Assembly (NCBI GenBank): GCA_017542245.1
Contig: JAFXXN010000074.1
Coordinates: forward strand, 25,057-89,056
Length of the DNA stretch: 64,000 nucleotides
DNA from: Lachnospiraceae bacterium
Lineage (GTDB): Bacteria > Bacillota > Clostridia > Lachnospirales > Lachnospiraceae
Direction: 5' to 3'
Numbering within the stretch: position 1 is the stretch's first letter; each line of letters begins with the position of its first letter. Below the pieces are notes generated by a model. It was not told where the DNA came from and ran no database searches. It saw only the letters and a list, made by a program, of their open reading frames with translations. Positions 51,049 through 58,634 of this stretch are shown here, in pieces. Position numbers and translations under genes: made by a program.

Positions 51049-51584
51049 TCAGATACATAGCTTTATTACGAGGAATAAACATCAGCGGTAAGAATAAGAT
51101 ACCGATGGCAGAGCTGAAGAAGGGATTTGAAGATCTTTGTTTTTGTGATGTCAGAACATATCTTAACAGCGGCAATGTCATGTTCTCAGGCAGTGAAGAT
51201 GACATTACCGGTATTACAGAAAAGATAGAAGAAATGATCAGGGAAACATTTTCCCTGGATATTCCGGTCTTTGTCATAAAGACGGAAAAACTGAAGGATA
51301 TCATACGGCATGCTCCAGAGTGGTGGGGAACGGATGACAAGAGCATTTACGACAATCTGATCTTCATCATGCCTCCAACAACTTTCGCTGAAGTTTATGA
51401 AGCAATCGGTGAACCTAAGGAAGAACTGGAGCAGATCATGGAATATGACAATGCGGTATTCTGGTCCTTTGATCTTAAGGATCACCGGAAGACTAACTGG
51501 TGGCCTAAAACTGCTGCTTTACCGATTGGATCAAGGCTGACCATCAGAACAGCCAATACCGTCAGAAAGCTTATTAACATGTAA
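51045..51584 (+). CDS. DUF1697-family protein
   Basis: The 179-residue protein has the start of the DUF1697 family: RYIALLRGINISGKNKIPMAEL, then VRTYLNSGNVMFSG near 37-50, and a C-terminal TKTNWW-like stretch (HRKTNWWPKTAA near 148). The biochemical role of the family is unknown. It overlaps the HAD gene, so the two are co-translated. It is followed by mutL without an obvious terminator. Confidence 0.87.
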   Translation: MIRYIALLRGINISGKNKIPMAELKKGFEDLCFCDVRTYLNSGNVMFSGSEDDITGITEKIEEMIRETFSLDIPVFVIKTEKLKDIIRHAPEWWGTDDKSIYDNLIFIMPPTTFAEVYEAIGEPKEELEQIMEYDNAVFWSFDLKDHRKTNWWPKTAALPIGSRLTIRTANTVRKLINM

Positions 51585-51612
51585 CTGCGGATACAAAAAC
51601 TGAAATGAAGGT

Positions 51613-51618
51613 TATAAT
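51613..51618 (+). promoter_or_regulatory. -10 box that would give a leaderless mutL transcript
   Basis: TATAAT ends 6 bases before the mutL ATG at 51,625, so transcription would begin at or next to the start codon. The -35 region (GATACA at 51,590) is weak. Only GAAGG at 51,607 could serve as a ribosome site, 13 bases from the ATG. Confidence 0.35.
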
Positions 51619-51624
51619 AGATAC

Positions 51625-53355
51625 ATGGGAAAAATACATACACTGGATGAACATCTGACCAATATGATTGCGGCTGGAGAGGTTGTTGAAAGACCTTCAG
51701 GCGTAGTCAAGGAACTGGTCGAAAACAGCATAGATGCCGAAGCTGACAGAATTGCGGTCAGAGTCTTTAATGGCGGCCGTGATTCCATTGAAGTAACCGA
51801 TAACGGCTATGGCATGGATAAGCAGGATGCCGTATATGCCTTTAACAGACATGCCACCAGTAAGATCTCAACTACTGAGGATCTGTGGGATATTCAGACC
51901 ATGGGTTTCAGAGGTGAAGCCCTGCCGTCAATCGCTTCCGTTGCGAAAGTATATCTTCTGACAGGAAATGGTGAAGAAAGTACGGAAGTAAACATCGAAT
52001 ACGGCAAGATCGTCAAGGCAGCCCCGGCCGCCCGCGGTAAGGGCACTACCATTAAAGTTGAAGGATTATTCTTTAAGACCCCGGCCCGTCTGAAACATCT
52101 GAAAAGCGGCAATGCTGAGCTCAACAGTATTCTTGATGTCATGCAGAAGTTTGCCCTGGCTCATCCGGAGATAGCCTTTGATTTATACAGTGAAGACAAA
52201 CTGAAACTGCAGACTCCAGGTAACGGTTCCCTGGAAGAAACCATGATGCACATCTACGGTCTGGAAATAGCCCGCAACAGTCTGCCTGTGGAATTTGAAG
52301 ACTATGATTTCAGGGTAAAGGGCATACTGGTTTTGCCGAGCATTAACAGATCAGTTAAGTCATATATGAACGTATTCATTAACGGCCGCATGATCAGAAG
52401 CTATCTGATTCAGAAAGCCGTAACCGAAGCCTATCGGGAATTCATGATGCCGGACAGATATCCGATCTGCGTTTTAAACGTGGAAGCGGATTTCAGACTG
52501 GTTGATGTCAACGTCCATCCTTCCAAGTGGGAAATCAGACTGTCCAAGGACAGACAGCTTTATAATCTGGTTAGAGACAACATTAACCGCATTCTGAAGG
52601 AACAGTTCCGTCCGGGTGAAATACATGTCAGCCGCAGTCAGACTAAGGTTGAGGAACAGCGTCTGTTTACCGAAACCTACCGTCCTGAACCGGTAAGGCA
52701 GACAGTTTTGATGGATGAAGCCGTAGAAGCATACAAACCTGATTTCAGGGAAGAATATAAGCCGGCAGAACCGGTGGTACTGGACAGATTCCAGTATCTG
52801 GCCCAGCTGCACGGCAATTACATTATCGCCTGCGATGATGAGAATCTGTATATCGTTGACCAGCACGCTGCGATGGAAAGATGTATGTATGAGGAAATAC
52901 AAAACGAAATAGATAATGAAAATACCGTAATGCAGCCGTTACTGGTTCCTTTGGTTGTTGAACTGACGCCTGTTCAGTATGAACAGCTGGATAAGCTTAA
53001 TGAAGTGTTTGAAACCATGGGCATGAAACTGGAACCGTTCTCCAAGACCAACTGTGTCATCAGAGAAGTACCGGTCTGGTTTGAAGACATAAATGAGAAG
53101 GAATTCGTTGATGATCTGATTGAAGAGATCCTGTCAGAAAAGAAGATGAATGTTCGGGAGATCCGCAAGGATAAGATCGCCACACTGGCCTGTCACAGTT
53201 CGATCCGCTTTAACCGTAAACTGGATGCTTTGGAAAGCCGTAATCTGTTACAGAGATTAGGAAGATGCGTACAGCCGTTTAACTGTCCGCATGGCCGTCC
53301 TACCATGATGGCCATCTCCGAAGCGCAGCTGATCAAGGAGTTCAAGCGTGGTTAA
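51625..53355 (+). CDS. mutL: MutL: DNA mismatch repair protein with endonuclease motif
   Basis: MutL links mismatch recognition to strand removal. The 576-residue protein has the GHKL ATPase motifs (ELVENSIDAEAD near 30, DNGYGMD near 59, GFRGEALPSIASV near 93), and the C-terminal domain has the metal-dependent nicking motif DQHAAMERCMYEE near 412 and FNCPHGRPT near 556. This is the nicking type found in bacteria without MutH. The start matches the family (HTLDEHLTNMIAAGEVV). mutS is not next to it. Its stop overlaps miaA. Confidence 0.96.
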   Translation: MGKIHTLDEHLTNMIAAGEVVERPSGVVKELVENSIDAEADRIAVRVFNGGRDSIEVTDNGYGMDKQDAVYAFNRHATSKISTTEDLWDIQTMGFRGEALPSIASVAKVYLLTGNGEESTEVNIEYGKIVKAAPAARGKGTTIKVEGLFFKTPARLKHLKSGNAELNSILDVMQKFALAHPEIAFDLYSEDKLKLQTPGNGSLEETMMHIYGLEIARNSLPVEFEDYDFRVKGILVLPSINRSVKSYMNVFINGRMIRSYLIQKAVTEAYREFMMPDRYPICVLNVEADFRLVDVNVHPSKWEIRLSKDRQLYNLVRDNINRILKEQFRPGEIHVSRSQTKVEEQRLFTETYRPEPVRQTVLMDEAVEAYKPDFREEYKPAEPVVLDRFQYLAQLHGNYIIACDDENLYIVDQHAAMERCMYEEIQNEIDNENTVMQPLLVPLVVELTPVQYEQLDKLNEVFETMGMKLEPFSKTNCVIREVPVWFEDINEKEFVDDLIEEILSEKKMNVREIRKDKIATLACHSSIRFNRKLDALESRNLLQRLGRCVQPFNCPHGRPTMMAISEAQLIKEFKRG

Positions 53356-54244
53356 GGTCATCAGTGTTGTCGGCCCGACTGCTTCCGGTAAAAGCGCCAT
53401 AGCCATTAAGCTGGCTAAGAAGTTTGACGGTGAAATAATCAACGGAGACAGCATCCGGGTATATAAGGAACTTGATATCGGCAGTGCCAAGGTAACACCT
53501 GAAGAAATGGATGGTGTGCCTCATCATCTGCTGGATTATATTGATATCGGTGAACCTTACAGCGTCAGGCATTTTCAGCTGGCAGCCAGGGAGAAGATCA
53601 GGGAAATCACGGAAAGAGGAAAAGTACCGATCATCTGCGGCGGTACCGGTTTATATATCAAGGCTTTGCTGTATGATTATGATTTTGTGGAAATGGAAGA
53701 AAATCATAATGAATATGAGGATGTCAGTACGGAAGAACTGTATAAAAGACTGCTGGAAACAGATCCGGAAGCGACTGAAAAGATACATCCCAATAACAGA
53801 AGACGCATTGTCAGGGCTTTGCAGCTCGCTGACAGCGGCAATCTGAAAAGCGAACAGGAAGCCAGACAGCAGCACATTCAGGTCTACGATACCTGTCTTG
53901 TCGGTCTGACGATGGACAGAGATTTACTGAAACAGCGCATTGATAAGAGAGTAGACATGATGATGCAGGCAGGCTTACTTGATGAAGTAACTTATCTTAA
54001 CGGTAAGTACAGCTGGGATGAGAAGGCCCTGCAGGGCATAGGATATAAGGAATTCAGGGAATACTTTGAAGGCACCAGAAGCCTGGAAGAAACAGTAGAC
54101 CTGATCAAGATACATACCCGTCAGTTTGCCAAGAGACAGTATACCTGGTGGAATCACCAGCTGCCTGTCAGATGGTATGACATTACGGAAGAAAACTCCT
54201 TTGAAAGAATCAGTGAAGACATAGGAAAGTGGCTTAATGAATAA
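53348..54244 (+). CDS. miaA: MiaA: tRNA dimethylallyltransferase
   Basis: MiaA adds a dimethylallyl group to A37 of tRNAs that read UNN codons. The 298-residue protein has the P-loop GPTASGKSAIA near 8-18, INGDSIRVYKELDIGSAK near 33 and ICGGTGLYIKALL near 97. The insertion domain and C-terminal KRQYTWW segment are present. It starts with GTG or ATG codons overlapping the end of mutL (8 bases) and overlaps tcdA by 8 bases. Confidence 0.95.
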   Translation: MVKVISVVGPTASGKSAIAIKLAKKFDGEIINGDSIRVYKELDIGSAKVTPEEMDGVPHHLLDYIDIGEPYSVRHFQLAAREKIREITERGKVPIICGGTGLYIKALLYDYDFVEMEENHNEYEDVSTEELYKRLLETDPEATEKIHPNNRRRIVRALQLADSGNLKSEQEARQQHIQVYDTCLVGLTMDRDLLKQRIDKRVDMMMQAGLLDEVTYLNGKYSWDEKALQGIGYKEFREYFEGTRSLEETVDLIKIHTRQFAKRQYTWWNHQLPVRWYDITEENSFERISEDIGKWLNE

Positions 54245-54929
54245 TCAGTTTGAAAGAGTTGTCAATGTATTGGGAGAAGAGAACCTGGCCAGATTACAGA
54301 ACAGTCATGTGGCTGTTTTCGGCTTGGGTGGGGTTGGATCCTATGCTGTTGAAGCGTTAGGCAGAAGCGGCTTTGGAACTCTGACTCTGGTTGACTATGA
54401 CCGCGTTGAAACCAGTAATCTCAACAGACAGCTGGAAGCTACCTGGAATACTTTGAAACAGGATAAGACGGAAGCCATAGCGGAAAGATTACTAAGTATC
54501 AATCCTGACATTAAAGTAATTAAGAAAAAGGTATTCGTTGATGATGATACCGTTGGCAAATGTCTTGGTGAGGATGTTGATTATGTCATTGATGCCATAG
54601 ACAACATGAATGGGAAACTGGCCATCTGGAAGTACTGTAAAGATTATGACATTCCGTTTATTGCCTGTCTAGGAGCAGCCAGAAGACTTGATCCTACCAA
54701 GCTGGTTGTTACCACTTTGAACAAGACACAGAATGATCCGATGGCCCGCAAGCTAAGATATCTGGCCCGTAACAGAGGCATGGACCTGAAAGTTAAGGTT
54801 GTTTATTCAACGGAAGATCCTCTGAAGATGAATGAATCGGGAGTCTTAGGCTCAATGATTTTTGTACCGGCTACAGCCGGATTAATATGTGCAGAGATCT
54901 GCATAAAAGAAATGTTAAACATTGAATGA
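54237..54929 (+). CDS. tcdA: TcdA/CsdL: tRNA threonylcarbamoyladenosine dehydratase
   Basis: TcdA cyclises the t6A modification of tRNA in an ATP-dependent step. The 230-residue E1-like protein has GLGGVGSYAVEALGRSG near 31-47, the nucleotide-binding DYDRVETSNLNRQ near 58-70 and DAIDNMNGK near 118. The cysteine in PFIACLGAARR near 142 is the candidate activator of the E1-like mechanism. Like miaA it acts on position 37 of tRNA, so the three overlapping genes join repair and tRNA modification. Confidence 0.92.
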   Translation: MNNQFERVVNVLGEENLARLQNSHVAVFGLGGVGSYAVEALGRSGFGTLTLVDYDRVETSNLNRQLEATWNTLKQDKTEAIAERLLSINPDIKVIKKKVFVDDDTVGKCLGEDVDYVIDAIDNMNGKLAIWKYCKDYDIPFIACLGAARRLDPTKLVVTTLNKTQNDPMARKLRYLARNRGMDLKVKVVYSTEDPLKMNESGVLGSMIFVPATAGLICAEICIKEMLNIE

Positions 54930-54937
54930 TAATTGTG

Positions 54938-54943
54938 TATAAT
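54938..54943 (+). promoter_or_regulatory. -10 box close to the pth start (possible leaderless transcript)
   Basis: TATAAT lies 8 bases before the pth ATG at 54,952, and no Shine-Dalgarno sequence is visible between them. A -35 is not evident. A short or absent leader is suggested. Confidence 0.35.
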
Positions 54944-54951
54944 ATCGGCGT

Positions 54952-55521
54952 ATGAAATTAATAGTTGGTTTGGGAAATCCGGGAAAGGAATATGAAAACA
55001 CCAGACATAATACCGGTTTCAAGTGTCTGGATCTGGTAAGCAGTAAGCTTGGGGTATCAGTTAACCGCAAGGCTTTTAATGCGCTTATCGGTAAAACCAC
55101 CTATAAGGGTGAACAGGTTATTCTGATGAAGCCGCAGACCTACATGAACCTGTCAGGCGAAGCCGTAGGCAAAGCCGTCAGATATTATCATCTTGATGCG
55201 GAAAAGGATGTTCTGGTCGTTTATGATGATCTGGATCTGCCGGTAGGAACGGTACGCTTAAGAGAAAGCGGCAGTGCCGGGGGCCATAACGGCATCAAGA
55301 GCATCATCGCTCATCTGGGAACCAGACAGTTCTGCCGTATCAGGGTAGGCATCGGCAATGATAAAGCCAGAGATACCAAGGATTATGTCCTGTCAGGATT
55401 CTATGGCGAAGACAGTGAGAAATGGCAGCAGGCCATTGAAACAAGCAGTGATGCCTGTGTGGATTTCATTGCGGACAGATTCCAGAACGTAATGAACAAA
55501 TATAACATTAAGAACAAGTAA
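54952..55521 (+). CDS. pth: Pth: peptidyl-tRNA hydrolase
   Basis: Pth releases peptides from tRNA after abortive translation. The 189 residues include GLGNPGKEYENTRHNTGF near 5-22 with the catalytic histidine at about 19, LMKPQTYMNLSG near 58-70 and the GSAGGHNGIKS segment near 108 with aspartate 93 of the YDDLDLP motif. In many Firmicutes pth is directly followed by mfd; here about 3.1 kb of other genes intervene. Confidence 0.96.
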   Translation: MKLIVGLGNPGKEYENTRHNTGFKCLDLVSSKLGVSVNRKAFNALIGKTTYKGEQVILMKPQTYMNLSGEAVGKAVRYYHLDAEKDVLVVYDDLDLPVGTVRLRESGSAGGHNGIKSIIAHLGTRQFCRIRVGIGNDKARDTKDYVLSGFYGEDSEKWQQAIETSSDACVDFIADRFQNVMNKYNIKNK

Positions 55522-55525
55522 AGCG

Positions 55526-55548
55526 GGTGTAAATACACACCGTTTTGT
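55526..55548 (+). terminator. Weak terminator after pth
   Basis: GGTGT (55,526-55,530) pairs with ACACC (55,537-55,541) in a 5-base stem followed by GTTTTGTT. Confidence 0.4.
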
Positions 55549-55564
55549 TATCGGAGAGAAGACT

Positions 55565-56767
55565 ATGAAGAAGAGAGAATATGCATGCATTACAGCTACC
55601 AGAAAAGGCGAACGCTGGCTTAAGGGCGGTCATCCATGGCTGTATGAAAGTGACATTGACAGCGTCAGCGGTGAATATGAAAACGGTGATATCGTTGATG
55701 TTTTATCCGTGAAGGGAAACTATATCGGCTCCGGTCTTGTCTCAGATAACAGTAAGATCAGAGTCAGACTGATCAGCCGCGATTATTCCATTACCTATAA
55801 CGAAGAGTTCTGGGAAAGAAGGATACGGTATGCCTGGAATTACCGCAAGACAGTACTGAAGGATCAGCTGGATTGCTGCCGCGTGATCTTCGGTGAATCT
55901 GATGGGTTCCCGGGATTAACGGTCGACAGATTCAATGACATCCTGGTAACTCAGGTTCTGACTTTCGGCATGGATAAGCTTAAGGAAACCATTTTTCCTT
56001 TACTGCTGAAAGTTCTGAAAGAAGATGGGCAGGATGTTAAGGGTATCTTCGAAAGAAATGACGTCAATATCCGCAAACTGGAAGGATTAACTGAATATAA
56101 GGGCTGGTTCTGTAAGGAAGAAGGCTTAGACACCGAAACCGTAATAACTGAAAACGGCATAAAATACTATGTTGATGTTGAAAACGGCCAGAAGACAGGA
56201 TTCTTCCTGGATCAGAAGAGAAACCGTGAAAGAGTTGGAAAACTGGTTGAAGGAAAGAAAGTCCTGGACTGCTTTACCCATACGGGTTCATTTGCTCTGA
56301 ACTGTGCGAAAGGTAAAGCAGCTAAAGTGACAGCAGTAGATATCTCGGAAACAGCCATTAAGCAGGCTCAGAGAAACGCTGATCTGAACGATCTTAAGGT
56401 TGATTTTGTGGTAGCTGATGTTTTTGATTATCTGGATAAGGTCAATAAGAAGGAATATGACTTCATAATTCTTGATCCGCCGGCTTTTACCAAGAGCCGT
56501 CAGACCGTCAGCAATGCCTATAACGGTTATCTGGATATCAACTCCAGAGCCATGAAGCTGCTGCCTAAGGGCGGTTATCTGGCAACCTGTTCATGTTCGC
56601 ACTTCATGCCTCATGAACTGTTTGAAAAGATGTTAAGGGAAGCCAGTGAAAAAACAGGCATTCAGATGCGCATGGTATCAGTATCCCAGCAGGCGGAAGA
56701 TCATCCGATAATGCTGAATGTTCCGGAAACCGATTATCTTAAGTTCTATATATTACAGATCGTTTAA
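55565..56767 (+). CDS. rlmI: RlmI-type class I SAM-dependent rRNA methyltransferase
   Basis: The 400-residue protein has an N-terminal PUA domain (RWLKGGHPWLYESDID near 17-32) and a C-terminal Rossmann methyltransferase. KKVLDCFTHTGSFALNCAKG near 236 is motif I, DPPAFTKS near 306 holds the proline-rich catalytic motif and LATCSCSHF near 341 the final motif. Relatives methylate C5 of a cytosine in 23S rRNA. GGAGAG is the ribosome-binding site. The 3' end overlaps the operator of the next operon. Confidence 0.9.
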   Translation: MKKREYACITATRKGERWLKGGHPWLYESDIDSVSGEYENGDIVDVLSVKGNYIGSGLVSDNSKIRVRLISRDYSITYNEEFWERRIRYAWNYRKTVLKDQLDCCRVIFGESDGFPGLTVDRFNDILVTQVLTFGMDKLKETIFPLLLKVLKEDGQDVKGIFERNDVNIRKLEGLTEYKGWFCKEEGLDTETVITENGIKYYVDVENGQKTGFFLDQKRNRERVGKLVEGKKVLDCFTHTGSFALNCAKGKAAKVTAVDISETAIKQAQRNADLNDLKVDFVVADVFDYLDKVNKKEYDFIILDPPAFTKSRQTVSNAYNGYLDINSRAMKLLPKGGYLATCSCSHFMPHELFEKMLREASEKTGIQMRMVSVSQQAEDHPIMLNVPETDYLKFYILQIV

Positions 56768-56798
56768 ATGTACATAATATTGAATATTATGTACATTT
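56766..56798. promoter_or_regulatory. Perfect 33-base palindrome, probable toxin-antitoxin operator
   Basis: Two perfect 16-base arms (56,766-56,781 and 56,783-56,798, left arm beginning AAATGTACATAA) flank a central G. The right half contains the -35 hexamer of the following promoter, the classic arrangement of an autoregulatory toxin-antitoxin operator. It could also act as a bidirectional terminator for rlmI. Confidence 0.65.
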
Positions 56799-56808
56799 TA
56801 TTTATAAT
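56780..56808 (+). promoter_or_regulatory. Promoter of the toxin-antitoxin operon
   Basis: TTGAAT (56,780-56,785), a 17-base spacer and TATAAT (56,803-56,808) form a near-consensus promoter whose -35 lies at the palindrome centre. AGAGGTGAT follows at 56,823-56,831 before the ATG at 56,835. Confidence 0.7.
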
Positions 56809-56834
56809 AAAAGTACAAACAAAGAGGTGATAAT

Positions 56835-57053
56835 ATGCTGCAGGTAACAATTTCCGAATTCAGGAAAGACATAAAAAAATACTCTGAACTTGTTAAGGAA
56901 CAGGACATTATAGTTGTCAGTAATGGAAAACCGGTCATGAGAGTATCTGATCCCATGAAGGAGAAGATCACAAAGATTAAGAGTCTGAAAGGAATCGCAA
57001 AAACCGAATTAAACTATGAGGACATCTTAAAGGAGAAACTGACTGAATTATGA
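56835..57053 (+). CDS. Antitoxin, Phd/YefM family
   Basis: This 72-residue protein has the Phd/YefM opening (QVTISEFRKDIKKYSELVKEQD, then IIVVSNGKPVMRV), a dimeric DNA-binding fold that also binds a toxin through its C-terminus. The C-terminal half (LNYEDILKEKLTEL) is acidic and probably folds onto the PIN toxin. The gene overlaps the toxin gene by 4 bases. The palindrome upstream is a probable operator for autoregulation. Confidence 0.82.
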   Translation: MLQVTISEFRKDIKKYSELVKEQDIIVVSNGKPVMRVSDPMKEKITKIKSLKGIAKTELNYEDILKEKLTEL

Positions 57054-57499
57054 AGATTATTTTTGATACCTGCATCATTCTGGACTATCTGTTGGACAGA
57101 GAGGAATATAGCAGTAATGCTGAAAAGCTGATCATTAAAGCTGCACAGAACAGATTACAGGGACTGATTACTGTAAAATCACTTATGGATGTACATTACA
57201 TTCTTAAGCATACGATACATAATGAAGAAAAAATAAGAGAGATCATATCGACACTGCTGGATTCCTTTGCGTTAGTAGATTCTACGGGAGAAAACGCTGT
57301 ACGCGCATTATCATCAGATGTTAATGATTATGAAGATGCGTTAATGATAGAAACAGCTGTTTCTTATGAAGCAGATGGTATAGTTACCAGAAATCTTAGG
57401 GATTACCGAAAGAGTTCGATCAGAATATACAACCCCGAGGAATTGCTGGCAGTATTGGCGACAGAAAACATGATGATTAATGATGGTGATGATATCTGA
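57050..57499 (+). CDS. PIN-domain ribonuclease toxin
   Basis: The 149-residue protein is a PIN-domain (VapC-like) toxin: IIFDTCIILDYLL at 3-15 with the first catalytic aspartate, the glutamate/aspartate in NDYEDALM near 112 and DGIVTRNLRDY near 128. VapC-like toxins cut tRNA or rRNA when the antitoxin is lost. The acidic C-terminal tail (MMINDGDDI) is unusual. It ends in a structured terminator. Confidence 0.83.
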   Translation: MKIIFDTCIILDYLLDREEYSSNAEKLIIKAAQNRLQGLITVKSLMDVHYILKHTIHNEEKIREIISTLLDSFALVDSTGENAVRALSSDVNDYEDALMIETAVSYEADGIVTRNLRDYRKSSIRIYNPEELLAVLATENMMINDGDDI

Positions 57500-57533
57500 G
57501 TATTATCTGATGGCTTGCAAATAAGTATAAAAT

Positions 57534-57585
57534 AAGCAGACAGGAGAAAAGTCAGGTGACTTGATCCGGAATCTGCTTTTTCTTT
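57534..57585 (+). terminator. Branched rho-independent terminator
   Basis: Outer arms AAGCAGA (57,534-57,540) and TCTGCTT (57,572-57,578) enclose an inner hairpin AAGTCA/TGACTT (57,549-57,562), followed by TTTCTTTAC. Confidence 0.65.
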
Positions 57586-57625
57586 ACTTTTTTACGCTAA
57601 ATCTCGTAATATCTTTACATTTGTA

Positions 57626-57634
57626 TGGTATAAT
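57626..57634 (+). promoter_or_regulatory. Extended -10 promoter of the fic gene
   Basis: TGGTATAAT is an extended -10 element. Transcription would start near 57,641, leaving about 24 leader bases with no Shine-Dalgarno sequence before the ATG at 57,665. Confidence 0.5.
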
Positions 57635-57664
57635 TATAAAAATAGTAAAGATTATGGTAATTAT

Positions 57665-58573
57665 ATGTACGAATATAATAAATTACAAAATAAACTGAAT
57701 GAGAAAGGTATTAATAAAAGTGATTTAACCAGATTACTTGGTTTATCTTCTCGCACTATAGCTAAAATATCTAAGGGAAAAAAACTGTCAAATAATACAA
57801 TTATCAGAATTTCTGATTATCTTTTGTGTGAACCACAGGAGATTTACAGAGTTGTATCTGATAATCACATTCTTCAGATATTAAGGGATGAGAAGAATGC
57901 CGGAATCTCAGGCGGACTTTATCATGAACTGCAGGTCAGAATGACATATAACTCCAATCATATAGAAGGCAGTAAGTTGACAGAAGAACAGACAAGAATG
58001 ATTTTTGAAACCAATACGATTGGTGCAGAAACCATTCCTGTTGATGATATTCTTGAAACTGTTCACCATTTCAGGGCGATAGATTATGTCATTGATAACG
58101 CAGAAGAAAATCTTACTGAGGAATTTATCAAACATCTTCATCTTATAATTAAAAGAGATACATTAGATTCTACTTTGCCATGGTTTATAGTAGGAGATTA
58201 TAAGAGAAGAGTAAACGCTGTGGGCGGGAGAAAAACAGCAAATCCAGCTGAAGTTCCAAAAAAGATGAAGAAGTTGATGGAACAGTACAGCGAAACAAAA
58301 GAAAAGACGATTGAGAATATTATCGCATTTCACGCTGAGTTTGAAAGAATTCATCCATTTCAGGATGGTAACGGAAGAGTAGGCAGATTAATAACTCTTA
58401 AAGAATGTCTGCATTACAATATCATTCCATTCATAATTGAAGACAGCAAAAAGTATTTCTATTACAGAGGATTGGATAAATGGGGAACAGAAAACGGGTA
58501 TCTGATTGACACCTGTCTGGATGGACAGGATACATTCAAAAGCCTGTTAGATATGTTTGAAATAAAATATTAG
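57665..58573 (+). CDS. Fic-family AMP-transferase-like protein with N-terminal HTH, self-inhibited class
   Basis: The 302-residue protein has an N-terminal helix-turn-helix (KSDLTRLLGLSSRTIAKISKG, about 18-38) and a Fic domain. The Fic motif HPFQDGNGRVGR is at 230-241 with all catalytic positions (histidine, phenylalanine, aspartate, glycine-asparagine-glycine-arginine). An inhibitory helix motif S97-N-H-I-E101-G102 matches [S/T]xxxE[G/N] and lies before the Fic motif, as in class II Fic proteins. It would attach AMP to a target protein hydroxyl when de-inhibited. The target is unknown and could include itself or a DNA-associated protein. No strong ribosome site is present. Confidence 0.9.
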   Translation: MYEYNKLQNKLNEKGINKSDLTRLLGLSSRTIAKISKGKKLSNNTIIRISDYLLCEPQEIYRVVSDNHILQILRDEKNAGISGGLYHELQVRMTYNSNHIEGSKLTEEQTRMIFETNTIGAETIPVDDILETVHHFRAIDYVIDNAEENLTEEFIKHLHLIIKRDTLDSTLPWFIVGDYKRRVNAVGGRKTANPAEVPKKMKKLMEQYSETKEKTIENIIAFHAEFERIHPFQDGNGRVGRLITLKECLHYNIIPFIIEDSKKYFYYRGLDKWGTENGYLIDTCLDGQDTFKSLLDMFEIKY

Positions 58574-58574
58574 A

Positions 58575-58604
58575 TTGGCATTTAAGAAATAATTGTTGTA
58601 CAAT
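58575..58604 (+). promoter_or_regulatory. Promoter of mfd
   Basis: TTGGCA (58,575-58,580), an 18-base spacer and TACAAT (58,599-58,604) precede the mfd start; AAGGAAGG at 58,620-58,627 is the ribosome-binding site. Confidence 0.55.
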
Positions 58605-58634
58605 GAGCATACATCTTTCAAGGAAGGATACTTA

